A stretch of DNA of 64,000 nucleotides, from the NCBI RefSeq assembly GCF_022524345.1, contig NZ_JAKWJU010000002.1:3162001-3226000 (forward strand), read 5' to 3'. Below are positions 1 through 9,261 of the stretch, one piece after another. The notes below the pieces were generated by a model that saw only the letters and a list, made by a program, of their open reading frames with translations, was not told where the DNA came from and ran no database searches. The position numbers were made by a program, and so were the translations under genes. This DNA comes from Streptomyces marispadix (GTDB lineage Bacteria > Actinomycetota > Actinomycetes > Streptomycetales > Streptomycetaceae). The first letter of the stretch is position 1. Each line of letters starts with the position of its first letter.

Positions 1-8
1 GGGTGACA

Positions 9-48
9 GATGACGGATGACAGAAATCGTCTTCTGTCATCCGTCATC
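9..48 (-). terminator. Strong hairpin terminator of the MHS transporter gene
   Basis: Perfect inverted repeat with 17-bp arms (9-25 and 32-48) around a 6-nt loop (26-31). It lies about 185 nt beyond the stop codon of the minus-strand transporter that ends at 234. No U-tract follows, as is usual for actinobacterial terminators. Confidence 0.7.
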
Positions 49-150
49 CGTTAGTCGTCATCCGTTAGTCGTCACCCGTCAACCGTCAGTCCCTTAACCG
101 TCAGGCGCCAGCCGTCAGTTGCCAGCCGTCACCCGCCAGCCGTCAGTTGC
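42..150. repeat. Short direct-repeat tract next to the terminator
   Basis: The 14-nt unit CGTCATCCGTTAGT occurs at 42-55 and 56-69 and overlaps the right arm of the hairpin. A 15-nt unit CCAGCCGTCAGTTGC follows at 108-122 and 136-150, with more CCGTCA motifs between. I see no gene here; the repeats look like slippage or duplication products seeded by the hairpin sequence. Confidence 0.6.
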
Positions 151-233
151 AGCATCGGCCCGTCCCCCGGTCCTGCCTCGACCAGACTCCGCGGACCTCA
201 ACTGCGAGTCTCAACTGCGGGCCTCAACCGGTC

Positions 234-1574
234 TCAGTCTGCCTTCGCCGACTCCGCTCCCGGCTTGGAGAGGCTGGTGCCGGGCTCGGTCCTGCCCTGG
301 GGCATGAGCAGCAGCGCGCCCATGGCGAGTACGCAGCAGCCGATGATGTACCAGCTGATGCCGGTGCTGGAGTCCGTACTCTCCAGGATCGCCGCGGCGA
401 TGAGCGGCGCGGGCCCTCCGGCGATCACCGAGGCGAGCTGGTAGCCGAGCCCGGCGCCGCTGTAGCGGACGTTCGCGCCGAAGCTCTCGGCGATCAGCGC
501 GGCCTGCGGCCCGTACTGGATGTCGTGGAAGAACAGCGACAGCACGATCGCGGCCAGCACCAGCCCGTAGGAGCCCGAGTCGAGCATCGCGAAGTACGGG
601 AAGGCGAAGATCCCGACGCAGGCGATGCCGATTCCGTATGTCAGCCGCCTTCCGATGAGGTCGGAGACATGGCCCCACAGCGGAACGCTGATCAGGCCGA
701 CGGCGGCCGCGATGAGGGTGTCGTTGAGCAACTCCTCCTTCTCCAGGCCGACTTTCTCGGTGCCGTACGTCAGGACGAAGGTGATGAAGAGGTAGAACGG
801 CGCCTGTTCCGAGAGGCGGACGAAGGCCGAGGTGAGGACCTCGCGGGGCTGTTCGCGCAGCACGCTCAGCACGGGCAGGCGCACCACCTCCCGCTCCAGC
901 TTCACCTCCTGGAAGGCGGGGCTCTCCAGCACGCGCAGCCGTACGTACATGCCGATGCCGATGAGCACGATGCTGGCCAGGAACGGGACGCGCCAGCCCC
1001 AGCTCTCGAAGCCGTCCCCGGACACGGAACTCATCAGCTTGACCATGCCGGTCGAGGCGAGCAGGCCGAGCGGGACGCCCAGTTGAGGCCAGCTCGCCAT
1101 CAGCCCGCGCCGTCGCTTGGAGCCCCACTCCATGGACAGCAGTACGGACCCGCCCCACTCGCCGCCGACGCCGATGCCCTGAATGACGCGCAGCAGCACC
1201 AGGAGCAGCGGGGCGGCGAAGCCGATCGAGGCGTAGCCGGGCAGCAGCCCGATGAGGAAGGTGCTGACGCCCATCAGCACGAGCGTCATCACCAGGGTCG
1301 ACTTACGACCGACGCGGTCGCCGAAGTGGCCGAAAATCGCGGCGCCTATGGGACGGGCGGCGAAGCCGACGAACTGGGTGCCGAAGGACGCGAGCACCCC
1401 GACATACGCGGAGCTGCCGGGGAAGAAGAGATGCGGGAAGACGAGGGCGGCGGCGGTGCCGTAGAGGAAGAAGTCGTACCACTCGATGGCTGTGCCGACC
1501 GTGCTGGCGACGACCGCCCGGCGGCGCTGGCTGCGTACCGTCTCCGGCTCTTCCACGGGGGTGGACGTGGTCAT
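234..1574 (-). CDS. MFS transporter of the metabolite:H+ symporter (MHS) type
   Basis: About 446 aa, a 12-helix secondary transporter. The N-terminal motif GTAIEWYDFFLYGTAAAL, the loop GHFGDRVGRKSTL and GIGVGGEWGGSVL are characteristic of the MHS family (proline/betaine, citrate, shikimate and alpha-ketoglutarate permeases). The ATG at 1574 is chosen because GAGGAG lies just upstream; an in-frame ATG 28 codons earlier adds unconserved residues. An imperfect palindrome at 1590-1610 sits directly upstream. It is the last gene of a minus-strand group below an opine-dehydrogenase-like gene and a GntR regulator, which suggests uptake of a small organic acid or amino-acid derivative. The substrate cannot be read from the sequence. 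Confidence 0.88.
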   Translation of the reverse strand: MTTSTPVEEPETVRSQRRRAVVASTVGTAIEWYDFFLYGTAAALVFPHLFFPGSSAYVGVLASFGTQFVGFAARPIGAAIFGHFGDRVGRKSTLVMTLVLMGVSTFLIGLLPGYASIGFAAPLLLVLLRVIQGIGVGGEWGGSVLLSMEWGSKRRRGLMASWPQLGVPLGLLASTGMVKLMSSVSGDGFESWGWRVPFLASIVLIGIGMYVRLRVLESPAFQEVKLEREVVRLPVLSVLREQPREVLTSAFVRLSEQAPFYLFITFVLTYGTEKVGLEKEELLNDTLIAAAVGLISVPLWGHVSDLIGRRLTYGIGIACVGIFAFPYFAMLDSGSYGLVLAAIVLSLFFHDIQYGPQAALIAESFGANVRYSGAGLGYQLASVIAGGPAPLIAAAILESTDSSTGISWYIIGCCVLAMGALLLMPQGRTEPGTSLSKPGAESAKAD

Positions 1575-1589
1575 GGCGGACTCCTCGGG

Positions 1590-1610
1590 GTGGACTGGCC
1601 AGTGATCCAC
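1590..1610. promoter_or_regulatory. Possible operator: imperfect palindrome upstream of the MHS transporter
   Basis: The 21-nt element has outer arms GTGGA/TCCAC and contains the perfect 10-bp palindrome ACTGGCCAGT. It lies 16 nt before the transporter start codon. The sequence differs from the palindromes near the GntR gene at 3.9-4.0 kb, so a common regulator is unproven. Confidence 0.3.
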
Positions 1611-1837
1611 TGAACGAAAGCTGACCGTGAGGTTCGAGCCATCGGGGCGAGCTGTCAAGGGAGTGCGCGAGGCGGACCACGGGACGGGACGCGGGGAGGA
1701 TCAGGGGACCGGATGCGGGCCCGCGCACCGCCCGGCCCGGCAAGGCCCGCCGACCCGGCCCGCCGTTCCGCTTTCGGCACGGCTCCGCACGGCTCGGCAC
1801 GTATCGGCACGTCAACTCGCGCCAGGCCAGGCGTGGT

Positions 1838-2923
1838 TCAGCGCTTCAGCTCTGCCCGTATCCCGTCGTAGCTCAGCCCGTCCCAGCCGAGGCGGGCGAG
1901 GGTGCGCCCGGTGCTGCGGTAGTCCTCGCCGCTCAGCGCGGAGAAGAGGCTGACCAGCGCATCGGTCATCGGGGTCGGTACGGCGGCCCGCTCGGCGAGC
2001 TGGGTGAGGGGGACCAGCGTGGAGGACACGTCCTCCTTGAGGAAGCGGTGGTCGAGGGAGCGCGGTGCGGTGATGTCCCGGTAGACGTGGACGCTGCGCA
2101 TCGCCTCCAGCAGCGTTCCGCCACCACAGCCGTAGTAGCGGTCGAGGAGTTCCGCCATGGGCGGGACCGGGGCGTCGTACGCCTCGCCCACGAGCTGGAA
2201 CTCCTTCTCCACCCGCTCCAGCAGGACCACGGTCCGCTCGGAGAGTCCCTCGCGGTAGAAGAGCAGCTCCTCGGCGCGGTCGATGCGGCTGATGTTGGCG
2301 AGGGCGATGGTGGCGTGTGCCACGGCACCGAAGTCCGTGAGTCCGCGCTGCACTTGGCTGCCGGCGCGTTCCAACCCGGGGAAGAGGCGGCGCAGCCGCT
2401 CGCCGTGGCGGTCGGCCGTCCCGCCGTCGGCGCCCGTGAAGAGGTTCCACTTCTTCCGTCCGTGTACGACCACGCCGCGGTCGTCCCAGGCGCGTGCCGC
2501 GAACAGGGCGTCGGTCTCGACGACATCGACCCCGTGCGTACCGTGCCCGGCGAGCGCATGGCCGAACTCCGCGCTGCCGCACAGCTTTCCGGAGAAGAGG
2601 ACCACCACATGGCCCGGTTGCAGATGGGGTGCGAGCGCTGCCGCCACGGCGCGGTAGGCGGTGGTGACGGCGGCGACGAAGAGCACCCGGCAGCGCCCGG
2701 CCAACTCCCGTAAGTCACTGCTCACTTCGACCAGCGGGAAGCGCCCCTGAAGCAGGCCGCGGGCCCGTATCGCACGCGTGCGGCCGATCGTGCGTATCCG
2801 CCCGGGGTCGCGGGTGTGCAGCCGTACCGCTTCGCCGCGGGACGCCAAGTGCGCCGCCAGCGCGAGACCTTCGCTCCCGGCGCCCAGGACTCCGACCTCG
2901 CCGGAGCGGCGTTCAGGAGTCAC
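1838..2923 (-). CDS. NAD/NADP octopine/nopaline dehydrogenase family protein
   Basis: About 361 aa. An N-terminal Rossmann motif (GVLGAGSEGLALAAHLASRG) binds NAD(P). The C-terminal octopine-dehydrogenase domain shows the family pattern DITAPRSLDHRFLKEDV followed by a VPTPMTDAL segment and GRTLARLG. Family members reduce imines formed between an amino acid and a 2-oxo acid, or run this reaction in reverse. The GTG start at 2923 has GGGGAGG upstream; the longer frame to 3067 adds Arg/Cys-rich residues unlike the family. It lies 113 nt downstream of the GntR gene and upstream of the MHS transporter, all on the same strand, so the three may be co-transcribed. The substrate is unknown. Confidence 0.85.
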   Translation of the reverse strand: MTPERRSGEVGVLGAGSEGLALAAHLASRGEAVRLHTRDPGRIRTIGRTRAIRARGLLQGRFPLVEVSSDLRELAGRCRVLFVAAVTTAYRAVAAALAPHLQPGHVVVLFSGKLCGSAEFGHALAGHGTHGVDVVETDALFAARAWDDRGVVVHGRKKWNLFTGADGGTADRHGERLRRLFPGLERAGSQVQRGLTDFGAVAHATIALANISRIDRAEELLFYREGLSERTVVLLERVEKEFQLVGEAYDAPVPPMAELLDRYYGCGGGTLLEAMRSVHVYRDITAPRSLDHRFLKEDVSSTLVPLTQLAERAAVPTPMTDALVSLFSALSGEDYRSTGRTLARLGWDGLSYDGIRAELKR

Positions 2924-3035
2924 GCCCGCGCTACCTCCCCGATCCGTACGACTGCTCCCGGCGCAGCGTGCACAGCACAGCCCGCACAGCGTAGATCGCG
3001 AGGCCCGTACGCACGGAAGCGGGCCCGCGCCGGGC

Positions 3036-3941
3036 TCAGTCCGCCGTCGCGCCGCCCTGCGGGGCACGGTGGCCCATGCGCTCGCGGATCGGCGCGTAGT
3101 GCCGCACGATCGCCTTGCGCAGCAGCGCGCTGTCCCCGGCCCCGATCGCGTCGAGCACGGCGACGTGTGCGTCGGCTGTCTGTGCGAGGTCGGTGGTGCC
3201 GGGAAGGGCGCCGAGCGCGATCGCGTGCACGTCCCAGAAGGCGCCGGTGAGCTGAACTGCGAGCGCGTTGCCGGTCGTACGCATCAGCAGCAGGTGGAAC
3301 TCCCGGTCCTCCGCCAGGAACTCCTCGCCGCGTGCGGCCTTCTCATGCATGGTGCGGGTCAACTGCCGCATGGACTCCAGCATTTCGGGCGTCGTGTTCT
3401 CCACGACGACCTCGGCGAGGCTGGTCTCGATCAGCTCGCGCACATCGATGAGGTCGGCCATGACGTCCTGGTCGTCCTGGGCGTTGAGCAGCCCCCGGAA
3501 GGCGAGCGACTCGACCATGGCCGTGAGGCTGAGCCGTCCCACGTAGGTGCCGTAGCCGTGCCGCACCTCGACGATGTCGAGCGCGGAGAGCGTCTTCATC
3601 GCCTCGCGGATACGGGATCTGCTCACGGCGAGCTGTTCGCTCAACTCGTTCTCGGTGGGCATGGGGTCGCCGGGGGCGAGCCGTCCCAGCAGGATGTACT
3701 CCTTGATCCGGTCCACCACGGACAGCTCCGGGGAGCGGGGATCGCGCGGACCTCGCGGGCCGTTGAGCCCGCGCGGCGCTCCTTGGGGTCCCTTGCGGGG
3801 CGGCTCTTGCGACCCGTTGTGCGGTCCGTTGGGCGCGCCGTGGCCGTGTTCCGCAGGCAGCTTCTTCGCCGGCATCCGAGGTCGGCCCTTCCCGGGTGAG
3901 GAGCGACCTTGGCGTCGCCCCGGAGCGTATGCGTCCGACAT
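3036..3941 (-). CDS. GntR/FadR-type (FCD domain) transcriptional regulator
   Basis: About 301 aa. The first ~70 residues are a Pro/Gly/Arg-rich low-complexity extension (PRGLNGPRGPRDPRSP). A GntR winged helix follows (VVDRIKEYILLGRLAPGDPMPTENELSEQLAVSRSRIREAM), then an FCD effector domain whose Asp, His and Glu residues (for example EDREFHLLL and HVAVLDAI) could bind metal and ligand. The start codon lies inside the upstream palindromic region (3933-3961), consistent with autorepression. The divergent neighbours are nanT- and nanA-like, so it is the likely local regulator and occupies the position NanR holds in enterobacteria. Ligand specificity is inference. Confidence 0.88.
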   Translation of the reverse strand: MSDAYAPGRRQGRSSPGKGRPRMPAKKLPAEHGHGAPNGPHNGSQEPPRKGPQGAPRGLNGPRGPRDPRSPELSVVDRIKEYILLGRLAPGDPMPTENELSEQLAVSRSRIREAMKTLSALDIVEVRHGYGTYVGRLSLTAMVESLAFRGLLNAQDDQDVMADLIDVRELIETSLAEVVVENTTPEMLESMRQLTRTMHEKAARGEEFLAEDREFHLLLMRTTGNALAVQLTGAFWDVHAIALGALPGTTDLAQTADAHVAVLDAIGAGDSALLRKAIVRHYAPIRERMGHRAPQGGATAD

Positions 3942-3961
3942 CGGACATCCTACGTCTGCGC
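3933..3961. promoter_or_regulatory. Operator candidate, copy 1, over the GntR start codon
   Basis: Contains the perfect palindrome GTCCGA-CA-TCGGAC (3933-3946) overlapping CATCGGAC-N7-GTCTGCG (3939-3961). The latter matches the copy at 4006-4028 at 18 of 23 positions with the same 7-nt spacer. It covers the start codon of the minus-strand regulator, a position suited to autorepression. Confidence 0.5.
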
Positions 3962-4005
3962 GGAGAAGGTCTTGTCACGGCGGCGGGCCGCCCTTAGCGT
4001 CAGGA

Positions 4006-4028
4006 CATCAGACATCCGACGTCTGATG
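4006..4028. promoter_or_regulatory. Operator candidate, copy 2, in the GntR-nanT intergenic region
   Basis: Perfect 8-bp arms CATCAGAC (4006-4013) and GTCTGATG (4021-4028) separated by ATCCGAC. Copy 1 lies 67 bp away. Two similar palindromes between a GntR gene and a divergent transporter gene are the expected layout for GntR-controlled divergent transcription. Confidence 0.6.
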
Positions 4029-4145
4029 AGGCCGGAGGACGCGGGCCGAGGACGACGGGCCCGGGACAGCGGGCCGAGGACAACGGCTGAGGCAACGCCC
4101 TGAGTCCAACGGCCCGTAACGGCGGACGAGGACGAAGGGCGGGCC

Positions 4146-5669
4146 ATGACAGACGAGAAGGACGAGCGCGCACAGCGGCGGCCCGCCTGGTACCGGGAGA
4201 TCTCCGGCCCCCAGTGGCGGGCCTTCGTCGCGGCCTGGCTCGGCTATCTGCTCGACGGCTTCGACTTCGTGATCATCACGCTCGTACTCACCGAGGTGAG
4301 CGACGAGTTCGATCTCTCCGCGGTGACGGGAGCCGCCCTGGTCTCGGCGGCGTTCATCTCCAGGTGGTTCGGCGGCCTCGCCCTCGGGGCGCTCGGCGAC
4401 CGCTTCGGACGCAGGAGCGCGATGGTCGTCAGCATCGTGCTGTTCTCCGCCGGTTCGGCGCTGTGCGCGGTCGCGCCCGCGTACTGGGTGCTCTTCGCGG
4501 CGCGGCTGCTGATCGGGCTCGGCATGGCGGGCGAGTACGGATCGAGTTCCACGTACGTCATCGAGTCCTGGCCCGAGCATCTGCGCAACAAGGCGTCGGG
4601 CTTTCTGATCAGCGGCTTCTCCATCGGGGCGGCGCTGTGTGCACAGGCGTACCGGCTGGTCGTGCCGGAGTGGGGCTGGCGTGCGCTGTTCGCCGTGGGG
4701 CTCTTGCCGATCCTGGTGGCGCTGTGGCTGCGGCGGGCGCTGCCGGAGTCCGGGGACTGGCAGCGGGCGCGTGACGCACGCCGGGCGGGCGCGGAGGGTC
4801 CGCCCGACATGTTCCGCACCCTCTACCGGAACGGGCGGGCGCGGCTCACAGCGGTCAATGTGGTGCTGACGCTCGTCGCGTTCGGGGCCCTGCTGCTGGT
4901 CTTCGCGGGCGTCGTCCACGGCGCGTTGCCCGTTACGGGCCTGGCGGCGGCGGTCACCGTGGTCTTCGTCTGCTTCATGGCCCAGTTCTCGGGACGCCGC
5001 TGGCCCACGGGGGTCACGCTGATGATCACCGTCTTCACGGCGTTCCTCTACTCATGGCCGATCCAGGCCCTGCTGCCGACGTATCTGAAGACGGACCTTG
5101 GGCTCGACGCCGGGCACGTCGCCGACCTGCTGTTCTTCTCCGGGTTCGGTGCGGCGGCGGGTTGTGTGCTGGGCGGCTTCCTCGGTGACCGCTTCGGCAC
5201 GCGGAGGGCGTACTGGACGAGCCTCGTCGTCTCTCAGCTCCTCGTCTTCCCCGTCTTCCTCGTCGGGGGCGGTTCGCTGGTGCTGCTCGGGGCGCTGCTC
5301 TTCCTCCAGCAGGTCTTCGGGCAGGGCATCTCGGGGCTGCTGCCCAAGTGGATCGGCGGCTACTTCGCGGTCGAACAGCGCGCGGCGGGGCTCGGGTTCG
5401 CGTACAACGTAGGCGCGCTGGGCGGTGCGGTGGCGCCCGTACTGGGTGCGAGCCTGGCGCAGACGATGCCGCTGGGCACGTCGCTGGCCGTGCTGTCGTT
5501 CGGGCTGACGGCGGTCGTGATCGTACTGGTGGCGGTCAATGCGCCCATGCGCGCGCAGCGGCTCCTCGCGCCCGCGCACGTATGGGACACGGACGCGCTC
5601 GATGTGATCCCACGAGTCCCAGCCCCTGCCGCACCGAAGGACGCGGGCAGGGAAGGGATGTCCGCATGA
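4146..5669 (+). CDS. nanT: NanT-like MFS transporter (sialic acid transporter family)
   Basis: About 507 aa, 12 or more membrane helices. The segment [21 protein letters not shown] and the following [20 protein letters not shown], then [11 protein letters not shown] and ALPESGDW, closely resemble what I remember of enterobacterial NanT. The N-terminal [16 protein letters not shown] and the GDRFGRRS loop are standard MFS features. Its stop overlaps the start of a nanA-like lyase gene (ATGA at 5666-5669), so the two are translationally coupled. Expected role: proton-coupled uptake of N-acetylneuraminate or another acidic sugar. No nanK or nanE is nearby, so the substrate needs testing; the symbol marks family resemblance only. 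Confidence 0.8.
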   Translation: MTDEKDERAQRRPAWYREISGPQWRAFVAAWLGYLLDGFDFVIITLVLTEVSDEFDLSAVTGAALVSAAFISRWFGGLALGALGDRFGRRSAMVVSIVLFSAGSALCAVAPAYWVLFAARLLIGLGMAGEYGSSSTYVIESWPEHLRNKASGFLISGFSIGAALCAQAYRLVVPEWGWRALFAVGLLPILVALWLRRALPESGDWQRARDARRAGAEGPPDMFRTLYRNGRARLTAVNVVLTLVAFGALLLVFAGVVHGALPVTGLAAAVTVVFVCFMAQFSGRRWPTGVTLMITVFTAFLYSWPIQALLPTYLKTDLGLDAGHVADLLFFSGFGAAAGCVLGGFLGDRFGTRRAYWTSLVVSQLLVFPVFLVGGGSLVLLGALLFLQQVFGQGISGLLPKWIGGYFAVEQRAAGLGFAYNVGALGGAVAPVLGASLAQTMPLGTSLAVLSFGLTAVVIVLVAVNAPMRAQRLLAPAHVWDTDALDVIPRVPAPAAPKDAGREGMSA

Positions 5670-6682
5670 GCCATACGAGCCGCATGAGCGGTACGAAGCA
5701 CACGGGCCCGACGGACTGTACGAAGCCGGCGGTGCGACCGGACCCGACGGCGGCCGCGGATGCGCGTGCCCGGATCACGGGGGTGGTGCCGCCCGTCGTC
5801 ACTCCGCTCACGGAGGACCGCGAGTTCGACGCCGCCTCGTTCGCGCGACTGGTCGGAAGGCTTCTCGCGGCAGGCGTCGACGGGCTGTTCGTACTCGGCT
5901 CGACCGGCGAAGCGGCGTTCTGCACGGACGAGTTGCGCACCCGCGTCGTCCGGGAGGCCGTCGCACTCGCGGCGGGTCGCGTACCCGTGCTGGCGGGCGT
6001 CATCGACACCCAGACCGGCCGTGTGCTGCGCCATCTTCAAGCGGCACAGGAGGCGGGCGCGGACGCGGTGGTCGCGACAGCGCCGTTCTACGCCGTCACA
6101 CACGAGCCGCAGGTCAGACGGCACTTCGAGATCCTCGGCGCGCGGGCGGACGTGCCGGTCTACGCGTACGACATCCCCCTGTGCGTACACGCCAAGCTCG
6201 ATGCGGACATGCTCGTCGAGCTGGGGCTGGGCGGAGCGCTCGCCGGGGTGAAGGACTCCTCGGGCGACGACGTGGCCTTCCGGCGACTGGCGCTGCGCAA
6301 CCGCGCCGAGGGCTCGCCGCTCACCCTCTTCACGGGTCACGAGGTCGTCGTCGACGGTGCGTTTCTCTCGGGCGCGGACGGTGTCGTACCGGGACTGGCG
6401 AACGTCGACCCGGAGGGCTACGTACGCATGCACGCGGCCTTCCGCCGGGGCGACTGGACGAGCGTGCGCAGCGAACAGGACCGTCTCGCCGCCCTGATGG
6501 AGATCACCCGCGCCGCGACGTCCGTCACGGGGTGGGGCAAGGGAGTCGGCGGCTTCAAGACCGCGCTGATGCTTCAGGGGATCTTGTCGTCCAACCAGCT
6601 TCCGGAGCCCTTCGAGGCGCTCGGCGGTGACGAGGTCGAGGCGGTGAAGGCGGTCCTCGGTACGGCCGGTCTGCTGCCGTAG
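5666..6682 (+). CDS. DapA/NanA-family lyase (dihydrodipicolinate synthase superfamily)
   Basis: About 338 aa, a class I aldolase-type TIM barrel. After a ~36-residue unconserved N-terminus comes [19 protein letters not shown], the GSTGE substrate-carboxylate loop, the catalytic Tyr segment (VYAYDIPL) and the Schiff-base Lys in AGVKDSSGD. The superfamily includes dihydrodipicolinate synthase, N-acetylneuraminate lyase and several 2-keto-3-deoxy-sugar-acid aldolases. Coupling to a NanT-like transporter and a divergent GntR regulator argues for a catabolic lyase, possibly NanA, rather than the lysine-biosynthetic enzyme. The start ATG overlaps the nanT stop. Confidence 0.87.
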   Translation: MSHTSRMSGTKHTGPTDCTKPAVRPDPTAAADARARITGVVPPVVTPLTEDREFDAASFARLVGRLLAAGVDGLFVLGSTGEAAFCTDELRTRVVREAVALAAGRVPVLAGVIDTQTGRVLRHLQAAQEAGADAVVATAPFYAVTHEPQVRRHFEILGARADVPVYAYDIPLCVHAKLDADMLVELGLGGALAGVKDSSGDDVAFRRLALRNRAEGSPLTLFTGHEVVVDGAFLSGADGVVPGLANVDPEGYVRMHAAFRRGDWTSVRSEQDRLAALMEITRAATSVTGWGKGVGGFKTALMLQGILSSNQLPEPFEALGGDEVEAVKAVLGTAGLLP

Positions 6683-6687
6683 GCAGC
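6673..6687 (+). terminator. Short hairpin across the lyase stop codon
   Basis: GCTGCC (6673-6678) and GGCAGC (6682-6687) pair around a GTA loop; the stop codon TAG is within the hairpin. With only 6-bp arms it is a weak candidate terminator. Confidence 0.3.
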
Positions 6688-6839
6688 GTGACCAGTGCCT
6701 GTACGGGAGCCGTCGCTTCTTTATGGAGCTGGCAAAACCCGGCTACCGGGGCACGCCGGGCGGTTTACGCTTCCGGCGCGGCCGACCCGTGATCACCGGT
6801 CCGCCGTGACACCACGCTCAGCACGGAAGGACCCTCGGG

Positions 6840-9037
6840 TTGTCGCTCTTCACACGTTCGCTTCGTCAGCAGCGGACCAACGAAAACGAACATACGGAGA
6901 AGGACGCGACCCCTGAGGACGCGCGGCCCCCGGAGGGGGCGGCGGAGGACGGCGAGGGCGGGGAGGTCACGCGGGCGCCGGATTCTGAGAAGGCCACGGA
7001 GCCGGAGGAGGTCACGGGCTCGGAAGAGGCCACGGACTCCGACGAGGTCACGGGCTCCGACGAGGCCACGGACTCGGAGGACGGGGACGCGAGCCCCAGC
7101 GCCGACGCCTCCGAAACCGCCGACATCTCCGGTACCGCCGACCCGGAGACCGACACCGACGCCGACCCCGCCACCGACTCTCCCTCCGGCACGGCCCGTT
7201 CGGTCCCCGGCCCCCGTACGGACGCCGACGGCCAGAGCGACGACGGCAACGGCGGCGACGGTAACGACAGCGGCAACGAAGGCAGCGGCGGCGGCAGTGG
7301 CAGCGAGAGCGGCGGGAGCGGTAAGCCCACCGGCGGCTGGCGCGAGCGCTACCCCGCCGCCGCCCGTGCCGCCTCCATCACGACGACCGTCCTCGCGGCG
7401 GCCCTCGTACTCACCGCCCTCGTCCTCCCCAACGCCCTCACCCGCCTCACCGCCAACGCGTTCCTGCGAATACCGGTCGAGGGGATATTCGGCGCCGTGG
7501 CGCTCGTCGTGCTGCCGCCGCGCCCCAGGCGCTGGGCGGCCCTCGCGGCAGGCACCGGTCTCGGCCTGCTCACGATCCTGAAGTTCATCGACATGGGCTT
7601 CTACTCGGTGCTCGCCCGCCCCTTCGACCTCGTCCTCGACTGGATCCTCTTCGACGACGCCCAGTCGTTCCTCAAGGACACCCTGGGCCCGGCCGGCGCC
7701 GTACTGGCACTGATCGGGATCGTCCTCCTCGCCATCGCCCTCGTCGTCTTCATGGCGCTGTCGGTCCGGCGGCTGAGCGGCTCCTGGCCCGCAACAGCGT
7801 GCTGACGACCCGTACGGCCCTCGCGCTCGGGACGGTCTGGATCGTGTGCGCCGTCTTCGGCCTCCAGACCGGCGCGGACCACGTCGACATCGCCTCCCGC
7901 AACAACGTCCTCCTCCTCCAGAACCGGGTGAAGGCCGTCAAGGCAGGCATGGAGGACTCGAAGGAGTTCGCCAAGCTGGCACGCGTCGACCGCTTCGACG
8001 ACACCCCCGCCGAGAAGCTGATGCCGGACCTGCGCGGCAAGAACGTCATCTTCACGTTCATCGAGAGCTACGGCCGCAGCGCGATCGAGGACCCCGAGAT
8101 CGCTCCCGGCGTCAACTCCGTGCTCAAGAAGCGGACCGAGGCCCTCGACAAGGCCGGCTTCTCCTCCCGCAGCGGCTGGCTCACCTCGCCGATCTCCGGC
8201 GCCGGAAGCTGGATGGGCCACTCCACTCTCATGTCCGGGCTGTGGATCGCGAACCAGCAGCGCTACCGCAGCGTCACCTCCAGCGACCGCATGACCCTCG
8301 TAAGGGCCTTCCGCAAGACGGGCGACTACCGCATGGTCGGCATCATGCCGGGCGTACGGCGGTCCTGGCCCGAGGGGAAGTTCTACGGGATGGACCACGT
8401 CTACGACTCCCGCGAACTCGGCTACAAGGGCCCGTACTTCAGTTGGTCGCCCGTGCCGGACCAGTTCAGCCTCAAGGCGTTCGAGCGGCTGGAGCACAGC
8501 AAGGCGGACCACAAGCCGCTGATGGCGACGATCATCCTGGCCTCCAGCCACAACCCCTGGTCGCCGCTGCCGGTGATGCTTCCGTGGAACAAGATGGGCG
8601 ACGGGTCGGTCTACCAGGGCATCCACGACAGGGGCGCCAGGCCCACCGAGGTCTGGAAGGACCCGCACCGGGTGCGCGAGCAGTACGGGAAGGCCATCGA
8701 GTACTCGGTGGAGAGCCTCACCGAGTACATGGAGAAGTACGCCGACGACGACACCGTGATCGTCTTCCTCGGCGACCACCAGCCCGTGCCGACCGTCACC
8801 GGCGGCCGCAACGCCAGCAAGGACGTGCCGATCTCGATCGTCGCCCGCGACGACAAGGTGCTGGACAAGGTCTCAGACTGGGGCTGGGACAAGGGACTCA
8901 AGCCGAGCCACAAGGCGCCGGTCTGGCGGATGGACAAGTTCCGCGACCGTTTCATGACGGCGTACGGATCGGAGCCCGAGACCGGGGCGGGGACCAAGTC
9001 GACGTCCGGGTCCTCGGGCGACTCGGGGAAGAAGTAA
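6840..9037 (+). pseudogene. Membrane-anchored sulfatase/phosphoglycerol-transferase-like protein, frameshifted
   Basis: Two overlapping frames read as one protein. Frame 1 (TTG 6840, SD GGAAGGA; stop 7803-7805) encodes a ~165-residue acidic Glu/Asp/Ser/Thr/Gly-rich N-terminus and several membrane helices. Frame 2 (open from about 7772; a GTG exists at 7799) encodes another helix and an extracytoplasmic sulfatase/alkaline-phosphatase-superfamily domain with IFTFIESYGRS, GHSTLMSGLW, ASSHNPWSPLP and the metal-site segment VIVFLGDHQP. In frame 2 the residues before the GTG (RLLARNSVLTTRT) continue the helix logic of frame 1. One missing base near 7770-7785 restores a ~730-aa protein. Alternatives are a sequencing error, or a 7-nt-overlapping gene pair. 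Role: cell-envelope phosphate or sulfate ester chemistry; substrate unknown. Confidence 0.7.
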
Positions 9038-9187
9038 GTCCGCACGGGCGGGGGTCGCGTACCGAGGCACGGTGCGTAGCTCTATCCCCGGCAGTTGACG
9101 AGCCGTCCGGCAGCCCACCGGCCTTGACGTGCGGCCCCGTTTCCTGCAAGTGCGACGGTTCCTCGCGCGCACGACAGTTCCCTGCAA

Positions 9188-9237
9188 ACGCCAGGTCCCG
9201 CACCCGCTCACTGTGAGCGAGTACGGGACCTGGGCGT
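9188..9237. terminator. Bidirectional terminator between convergent genes
   Basis: Long stem: ACGCCAGGTCCCG (9188-9200, one bulge) pairs with CGGGACCTGGGCGT (9224-9237). An inner stem CGCTCA-CTG-TGAGCG lies at 9205-9219. It sits between the convergent sulfatase and DUF1996 genes and can serve both. Confidence 0.8.
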
Positions 9238-9261
9238 TCAAAGCCGACAGACCACGGCAGG

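Noticed and set aside
42..150. CRISPR-like repeats
   Set aside because: Units are short, irregular and nearly contiguous, with no spacer pattern and no cas genes.
147..1613. Long plus-strand open frame opposite the MHS transporter
   Set aside because: A shadow typical of high-GC DNA: Arg/Gly/Glu-rich, no domains, opposite a well-supported transporter.
1623..1650. tRNA T-loop-like sequence GGTTCGAGCC
   Set aside because: No cloverleaf can be formed around it; no tRNA seen anywhere in the window.
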